NCBI GenBank assembly: GCA_947456005.1
Contig: CANGRP010000085.1
Location: 1-9,447, forward strand
Direction of reading: 5' to 3'
Source of the DNA: Caulobacteraceae bacterium
GTDB taxonomy: Bacteria > Pseudomonadota > Alphaproteobacteria > Caulobacterales > Caulobacteraceae
Length of the DNA: 9,447 bases
Under the pieces are notes generated by a model. The model saw only the letters and a list, made by a program, of their open reading frames with translations. It did no database searches and had not been told where the DNA came from. The translations under genes were made by a program, and so were the position numbers. This document shows positions 5,247 to 9,447 of the stretch, in pieces (position 1 is the first letter of the stretch; every line of letters starts with the position of its first letter).

Positions 5247-7607
5247 ATGTCGGAGACGGAATCACACGGCGGTCCCGAGGCGGAGCGCGGCCTCACCCTC
5301 AGCCAGAGGGCCAGCGCGGGTCTTCGCGCCGGGGCCGAGCCGGACTACCTCAAGGGGCTGAACCCCGAGCAGCGGGAGGCCGTGGAGGCGGTCGACGGCG
5401 CCGTCCTGGTGCTGGCGGGCGCGGGCACGGGCAAGACCCGGGTCCTGACCACGCGGCTGGCCCACATCCTGGCCACCGGCCGGGCCCGGCCCTGGGAGAT
5501 CCTCGCCGTCACCTTCACCAACAAGGCCGCGCGCGAAATGCGCGAGCGCCTGGCCGCCATCCTGGGGCCCGAGGCCGAGGGCCTGCGCTGGCTGGGCACC
5601 TTCCACTCCATCGCCGCCCAGATCCTGCGCCGGCACGCCGAGATCGTCGGGCTGAAGTCGACCTTCACCATCCTCGACACCGACGACCAGGAGCGCCTGA
5701 TCAAGCAGGTGATGGAGGCGGCGAACATCGACGTGAAGCGGTGGACGCCCAAGGCCCTGGCGGGCCTGATCGACCACTGGAAGAATCGCGGCTGGACGCC
5801 GGAGAAGCTCCCCTCCGGCGAGGGGGCGGGCTTTGCGGGCAACAAGGTGCAGGAGCTCTACCGCGCCTACCAGGAGCGCCTGCGGGTGCTGAACGCCTGC
5901 GACTTCGGCGACCTCCTGCTCCATAACCTGACCCTGCTCCAGGCCCGGCCGGACATTCTGGAGGAGTACCATCGCCGCTTCCGCTACATCCTGGTGGACG
6001 AGTACCAGGACACCAATGTCGCCCAGTACCTGTGGCTGCGCCTGCTGGGCCAGTCCCGGGGCAATGTCTGCTGCGTGGGCGATGACGACCAGTCCATCTA
6101 TGGCTGGCGCGGCGCCGAGGTGGACAACATCCTGCGCTTCGAGAAGGACTTCCCGGGGGCGAAGGTCATCCGGCTGGAGCGTAACTATCGCTCCACCGCC
6201 CACATCCTGGGCGCGGCCTCGGGCCTGATCGCCGCCAACCGCGGGCGGCTGGGCAAGACGCTTTGGACCGAGGCGGAGGGCGGGGCCAAGGTCCTGGTGC
6301 GCGGGGTCTGGGACGGCGAGGCCGAGAGCCGGCTGGTGGCCGAGGAGATCGAGCGCGCCCACCGGGGCGAGCGCGACGAGGGGCCCCTCGCCTATCGCGA
6401 CATGGCCATCCTGGTCCGGGCCTCCTTCCAGATGCGCGCCTTCGAGGAGCGCTTCGTCCTGATGTCCATCCCCTATACGGTGGTGGGCGGGCCGCGCTTC
6501 TTCGAGCGGGCCGAGATCCGGGACGCCCACGCCTACCTGCGCCTCGTCCAGTCGCCGGACGACGACCTGGCCTTCGAGCGCATCATCAACACCCCGCGCC
6601 GGGGCATTGGCGAGGCCTCCGTCCAGAAGCTGTTCCAGATCGCCCGGGCCTCAGGCGTCTCGGCCCTGGCCGCCGCCCGGGAGGCCGCCGTCACCGACGA
6701 GCTGCCGGCCCGCACCCGCACCTCCCTGGCGAATTTCCTGCGCGACCTGGATCGCTGGACGGCCCTGGCCCGCGACACCCACCACGCCCGCGTGACCGAG
6801 GCCATCCTCGAGGAGAGCGGCTACACCGACGCCCTTCGCGCCGACCGCACCCCCACCGCCCAGACCCGGCTGGAGAACCTGAAGGAACTGGTCCAGTCCA
6901 TGGACGCCTTCGACACCCTCCAGGCCTATCTCGAGCACGTCTCCCTGGTCATGGACATGGACCGGGGGCCCCAGGCCGACGCCGTCCAGATTATGACCCT
7001 GCACTCGGCCAAGGGGCTGGAATTCCCCCTGGTCTTCCTGCCGGGCTGGGAGGAAGGGGTCTTCCCTTCGCAGCGCAGCCTCGACGAGACCGGCGAGAAG
7101 GGCCTCGAGGAAGAGCGGCGCCTCGCCTATGTCGGCCTGACCCGGGCGCGGAAGTCGGCGCGGATCAGCTTCGCCGCCAACCGCCTCGTCTATGGCCGAT
7201 GGACCAGCCAGCTGCCCAGCCGCTTCGTCGACGAGCTGCCCGAGGCCCATGTGGAGGCGGTCTCCGAGACCGGCTATTTCAGTGGCGGGCCGGGCATGCA
7301 GGCGGCGTCGAGCCGCTGGGACGAGACCCCGGCCTTCGGCTCCGGCTACGACTCTCCCGGCTGGCGGAGGGCCCAGGACCGCGGGCGGCCCGCAGCCCCC
7401 GTCAACCGCAAGGCCGTCATCGAGAGTGAAGGCAAGCTGCTGGCGGTCTCCGACCCCCAGTCCAGCGCCTATTCCCGGGGCGACCGGGTCTTCCACCAGA
7501 AGTTCGGCTATGGCCGGGTCCTCGCCGCCGAGGGCTCCAAGCTGACCGTGGCCTTCGACAAGGCTGGCGAGAAGAAGGTGCTCGACAGCTTCGTGGCGAA
7601 GGCCTGA
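5247..7607 (+). CDS. uvrD: UvrD/PcrA-type superfamily 1A DNA helicase
   Basis: The 786-aa protein is a full-length 3'-5' SF1A helicase, expected to unwind DNA in nucleotide excision and mismatch repair and to clear protein roadblocks. All motifs are present in order: Q-motif LNPEQREAV (38-46), Walker A AGAGTGKT (57-64), Ia TFTNKAA (89-95), II DEYQDT (251-256), III GDDDQSIYGWRGAE (278-291), IV NYRST (313-317), V TLHSAKGLEF (584-593) and VI EEERRLAYVGLTRARKS (621-637). A low-complexity linker (about 672-740) leads to a C-terminal Tudor-like domain (DRVFHQKFGYGRV to the end), which in PcrA/UvrD binds RNA polymerase. The N-terminal 34 residues before the helicase core are not conserved-looking. 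The start has no Shine-Dalgarno but follows a -10 box by seven bases. UvrD versus PcrA naming cannot be separated by eye. Confidence 0.96.
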   Translation: MSETESHGGPEAERGLTLSQRASAGLRAGAEPDYLKGLNPEQREAVEAVDGAVLVLAGAGTGKTRVLTTRLAHILATGRARPWEILAVTFTNKAAREMRERLAAILGPEAEGLRWLGTFHSIAAQILRRHAEIVGLKSTFTILDTDDQERLIKQVMEAANIDVKRWTPKALAGLIDHWKNRGWTPEKLPSGEGAGFAGNKVQELYRAYQERLRVLNACDFGDLLLHNLTLLQARPDILEEYHRRFRYILVDEYQDTNVAQYLWLRLLGQSRGNVCCVGDDDQSIYGWRGAEVDNILRFEKDFPGAKVIRLERNYRSTAHILGAASGLIAANRGRLGKTLWTEAEGGAKVLVRGVWDGEAESRLVAEEIERAHRGERDEGPLAYRDMAILVRASFQMRAFEERFVLMSIPYTVVGGPRFFERAEIRDAHAYLRLVQSPDDDLAFERIINTPRRGIGEASVQKLFQIARASGVSALAAAREAAVTDELPARTRTSLANFLRDLDRWTALARDTHHARVTEAILEESGYTDALRADRTPTAQTRLENLKELVQSMDAFDTLQAYLEHVSLVMDMDRGPQADAVQIMTLHSAKGLEFPLVFLPGWEEGVFPSQRSLDETGEKGLEEERRLAYVGLTRARKSARISFAANRLVYGRWTSQLPSRFVDELPEAHVEAVSETGYFSGGPGMQAASSRWDETPAFGSGYDSPGWRRAQDRGRPAAPVNRKAVIESEGKLLAVSDPQSSAYSRGDRVFHQKFGYGRVLAAEGSKLTVAFDKAGEKKVLDSFVAKA

Positions 7608-7674
7608 CCCCTCGCCACGCTTGCGGCCCGGCGGCTGGCGCGCCATCGTGCCCCGAGCTTCACGGGAGACAGAC

Positions 7675-8568
7675 ATGGCGCGGCTGACGGCCAACGGCAT
7701 CGGGATCGAGTACGACATCCACGGACCCGAGGGGGGCGAGCCCATCGTCCTGGTGATGGGCCTGGGCGCCCAGATGATCCGCTGGTCCATGGACATGGTC
7801 GGCGACCTCGCCGGGCGCGGCTATCGCGTCGTGCGCTTCGACAACCGCGATGTTGGCCTTTCCCACCGCTTCGAAGAAGCCCCGCCGCCCAGCATCGGCG
7901 ATGTCGCCAAGGCCGTCCGCGAGGGCCGCCGGCCGGACGTGCCCTACTTTCTCTCCGACATGGCCGCCGACGCCGCCGGCGTGATCGAGGGCCTGGGCCT
8001 GGGCTCGGCCCACGTGGTCGGCGCCTCCATGGGCGGCATGATCGTCCAGATGCTGGCCGCCGAGCACCCGCACCGGGTGCGCTCCCTGACCTCCATCATG
8101 TCGTCCACGGGCAATCCCGGCCTGCCGCCGGCCAAGCCCGAGGCCGTGGCCTTCCTGGTCAACCGGGGGCCGGACCCGCACCAGGACCTGGAGGCCTTCC
8201 TCGACCATGGCCTGAAATCCGCCCGGGTGATGGCGGGCCCCGCCGGCCTCCACGATGAGGCCGCCGAACGCGCCGGCATCGAGCAGTCCTTCCGGCGCGC
8301 CTACTATCCGGTGGGCTTCCTGCGCCAGTATGCGGCCATCCTGGGCAGCGGCGACCGGCGCGAGGCCCTGCGACGCATCACCGCGCCCACCGTTGTCATC
8401 CACGGGGCGGATGATCCCCTGGTCCCCGTCGAGGGCGGGCATGACACGGCCGCCTGCGTGCCGGGGGCCGAGATGCACGTGCTTGAGGCCATGGGCCACA
8501 ATATCCCCGCGCCCCTGGTCCCGACGGTCTGCGACCTGATCGAGCGGGCTGTCCGCCGGGCCGCATGA
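7675..8568 (+). CDS. Alpha/beta hydrolase
   Basis: The 297-aa product has an alpha/beta hydrolase fold with an intact triad: nucleophile S118 in the elbow GASMGG (116-121), D247 in HGADDPLVP, and H275 in AMGHNIP. The segment PIVLVMGLGAQMIRW supplies the oxyanion region and RFDNRDVGLS (54-63) follows strand 4. NRD-x-G-x-S together with SIMSSTGNP after the elbow recalls the RdmC-type methylesterase and related esterase group, but the substrate is unknown. ATG 7675 is chosen because GGGAG lies eight bases before it; the frame could extend to a TTG at 7621 but that stretch looks non-coding. The next gene starts inside the stop codon (ATGA), so translation is coupled to it. It starts 67 bp after the helicase gene and may be read from the same transcript. 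Confidence 0.88.
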   Translation: MARLTANGIGIEYDIHGPEGGEPIVLVMGLGAQMIRWSMDMVGDLAGRGYRVVRFDNRDVGLSHRFEEAPPPSIGDVAKAVREGRRPDVPYFLSDMAADAAGVIEGLGLGSAHVVGASMGGMIVQMLAAEHPHRVRSLTSIMSSTGNPGLPPAKPEAVAFLVNRGPDPHQDLEAFLDHGLKSARVMAGPAGLHDEAAERAGIEQSFRRAYYPVGFLRQYAAILGSGDRREALRRITAPTVVIHGADDPLVPVEGGHDTAACVPGAEMHVLEAMGHNIPAPLVPTVCDLIERAVRRAA

Positions 8569-8996
8569 AGGTTGAACTGGCCGGGGCGGTCGCCTTCGCC
8601 TGCCTCGGCCTGATCGCCGGCGCCCTGCTGCGTCCACAGCCCGCCGACTTCCGGCCAGACCCGGCCTTCCAGTCCCCTGGCTTCAACGGCCCTCCGGATG
8701 GCCCGTTCGGCGGCGCCGATCCCACGGGCGGATGGAACGGCGGCGGCTGGACCGGGATTGGCCCGGTGCCCGACTATGTCGTCGGCACCGACTCCCTCCA
8801 GCCCCCTCCGGGCTCAGTCCCGCCGCCGCCCGCCTGGGAGGAGGAGGAGGCCGCCGCTCCGGCGCCGCCAGAGGATCCTCCGCCGGGTCCTGGTCCCGAA
8901 ACCGCCCCGTCGGCTGTGACACCGCCCGCCGCGCCGCCATCGACGGGTGACGCCCCCTCGCCTTCCGGGGCCGGGAGCCCTAAGGAGGGCGCATGA
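8565..8996 (+). CDS. Proline-rich protein with one N-terminal hydrophobic segment
   Basis: I do not recognise this 143-aa protein. Residues 5-22 (LAGAVAFACLGLIAGALL) form one hydrophobic segment, a membrane anchor or signal peptide; C13 lacks a proper lipobox leucine at -3, so a lipoprotein is unlikely. The rest is disordered-looking: about 34 prolines, runs of PPP and PPPP, a Gly/Trp patch (GGWNGGGWTGIG, about 75-86) and an acidic EEEE. This suggests a periplasmic or cell-envelope tail. Its reality rests on position: its ATG overlaps the hydrolase stop and its TGA overlaps the prmA ATG, both ATGA junctions, with no gap for another frame. Low-complexity GC-rich sequence can hold long frames by chance, so confidence is moderate. 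Confidence 0.68.
   Translation: MKVELAGAVAFACLGLIAGALLRPQPADFRPDPAFQSPGFNGPPDGPFGGADPTGGWNGGGWTGIGPVPDYVVGTDSLQPPPGSVPPPPAWEEEEAAAPAPPEDPPPGPGPETAPSAVTPPAAPPSTGDAPSPSGAGSPKEGA
8982..8989 (+). promoter_or_regulatory. Strong ribosome binding site of prmA
   Basis: AAGGAGGG, ending three bases before the ATG at 8993, is the best Shine-Dalgarno in the window. It supports that start and contrasts with the leaderless or weak sites at leuA, coq4 and uvrD. It lies inside the last codons of the upstream proline-rich gene. Confidence 0.75.
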
Positions 8997-9447
8997 GCGA
9001 AGACGCCGTCCAGATCATCGCCCGGGGGCCCCGGGCGGCCGCCGAGTCCGCCGCCGCCGTCCTGGACGCCGACCCGGTCCTGGAGGGCGCGACCTACTCC
9101 ATCCTGGAGGAGGACGAGGACCACGACGTCTGGAGGATCGACGCCTTTCCCACGACCTCCGAGGAAACCGACGCCCTGAAGGTCCGGCTGAACGCCCAGC
9201 CCGGTCTGGTCGTGACCGTCGAGCGCCTGGCCGACGCCGACTGGCTGGCCATGTCCCTTTCGGGCCTGCCCCCCGTGCGCGCTGGCCGGTTCTTCGTTTA
9301 CGGCGCCCACGACCAGGGCCGGATCCCGGTCAACGCCGTGGCGCTGCGCATCGAAGCCGGCGCGGCCTTCGGCACCGGTCACCATGGCACCACGGTGGGC
9401 TGCCTCCAGGCCTGGAACGACCTCCTCAAGGCCCGCCGGTTCGGCAA
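8993..9447 (+). CDS. prmA: Ribosomal protein L11 methyltransferase, 5' part (cut by right edge)
   Basis: PrmA trimethylates amino groups of ribosomal protein L11 using S-adenosylmethionine. The 151 visible residues cover the N-terminal substrate-recognition domain and the start of the methyltransferase domain. DWLAMSLSGLPPVRAGRFFV (83-102) leading into YGAHDQ is the family's inter-domain signature, and IEAGAAFGTGHHGTTVGCL (120-138) is the diagnostic PrmA motif preceding the SAM-binding core. The SAM glycine loop itself lies beyond the window. The ATG overlaps the previous gene's TGA and has a strong ribosome binding site. The family is about 290 aa, so roughly half is present. Confidence 0.94.
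   Translation, partial: MSEDAVQIIARGPRAAAESAAAVLDADPVLEGATYSILEEDEDHDVWRIDAFPTTSEETDALKVRLNAQPGLVVTVERLADADWLAMSLSGLPPVRAGRFFVYGAHDQGRIPVNAVALRIEAGAAFGTGHHGTTVGCLQAWNDLLKARRFG

Noticed and set aside
4916..5296. A 126-codon minus-strand frame covering the RHH gene, whose 3' end could be a 31-codon ORF just before coq4.
   Set aside because: The upstream part is antisense to the RHH gene. The remaining short frame has T-ending codons unlike its neighbours and no ribosome binding site.
5262..6530. A 422-codon minus-strand frame within uvrD.
   Set aside because: It is a shadow of the helicase gene, which carries every SF1A motif in its own frame.
7660..8637. A 325-codon minus-strand frame over the hydrolase, and a 388-codon plus-strand frame at 6263-7429 inside uvrD.
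   Set aside because: Both are alternative-frame shadows of well-supported genes, with biased, motif-free translations.

Overview
The window is high-GC, gene-dense chromosomal DNA from an alphaproteobacterium, most likely of the order Caulobacterales (Caulobacter, Phenylobacterium or Brevundimonas type). Evidence: a DUF4169 gene and an alphaproteobacterial ribbon-helix-helix gene, a COQ4-type ubiquinone gene, upstream elements resembling the Caulobacter housekeeping promoter (-10 GCTANAWC), and GANTC (CcrM-type) sites clustered at gene starts. The genes are ordinary housekeeping genes, and no mobile element, CRISPR array or defence system is visible.

Layout, left to right. 1-1389 (-) is the 5' part of leuA (2-isopropylmalate synthase), running off the left edge. 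1390-1663 is its upstream region and the most interesting part of the window. It holds a candidate promoter, two 17-bp dyads sharing the core GCAAG-N3-CTTGC with centres 41 bp apart, a candidate leaderless 17-codon leader peptide with four CTT leucine codons, and an RNA leader that can form mutually exclusive hairpins. Together these look like a leucine attenuation system with an added two-site operator. 1664-2365 (-) is a TVP38/TMEM64 (DedA-like) membrane protein. 2515-3717 (+) is a class I PLP aminotransferase of the aspartate aminotransferase type, followed after two bases by a 57-codon DUF4169 gene (3720-3893).

3920-4136 holds two copies of a multi-hairpin intergenic repeat, between the convergent DUF4169 gene and the COQ4-family gene (4164-4916, -). 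From 5010 rightward all genes are on the + strand: a 67-aa ribbon-helix-helix protein, a UvrD/PcrA helicase (5247-7607, probably leaderless), an alpha/beta hydrolase (7675-8568), a proline-rich protein with one N-terminal hydrophobic segment (8565-8996), and the start of prmA (8993 to the right edge). The last three overlap by ATGA junctions and look like one operon.

The genes serve separate pathways (leucine synthesis, transamination, ubiquinone, DNA repair, ribosomal protein methylation), so no single multi-gene system links them. The novelty is regulatory: the leuA leader with its paired dyads, one centred exactly on a GANTC methylation site, and the repeated use of a -10 box seven bases before an ATG. 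All calls come from reading the sequence by eye; no database search or folding program was run.
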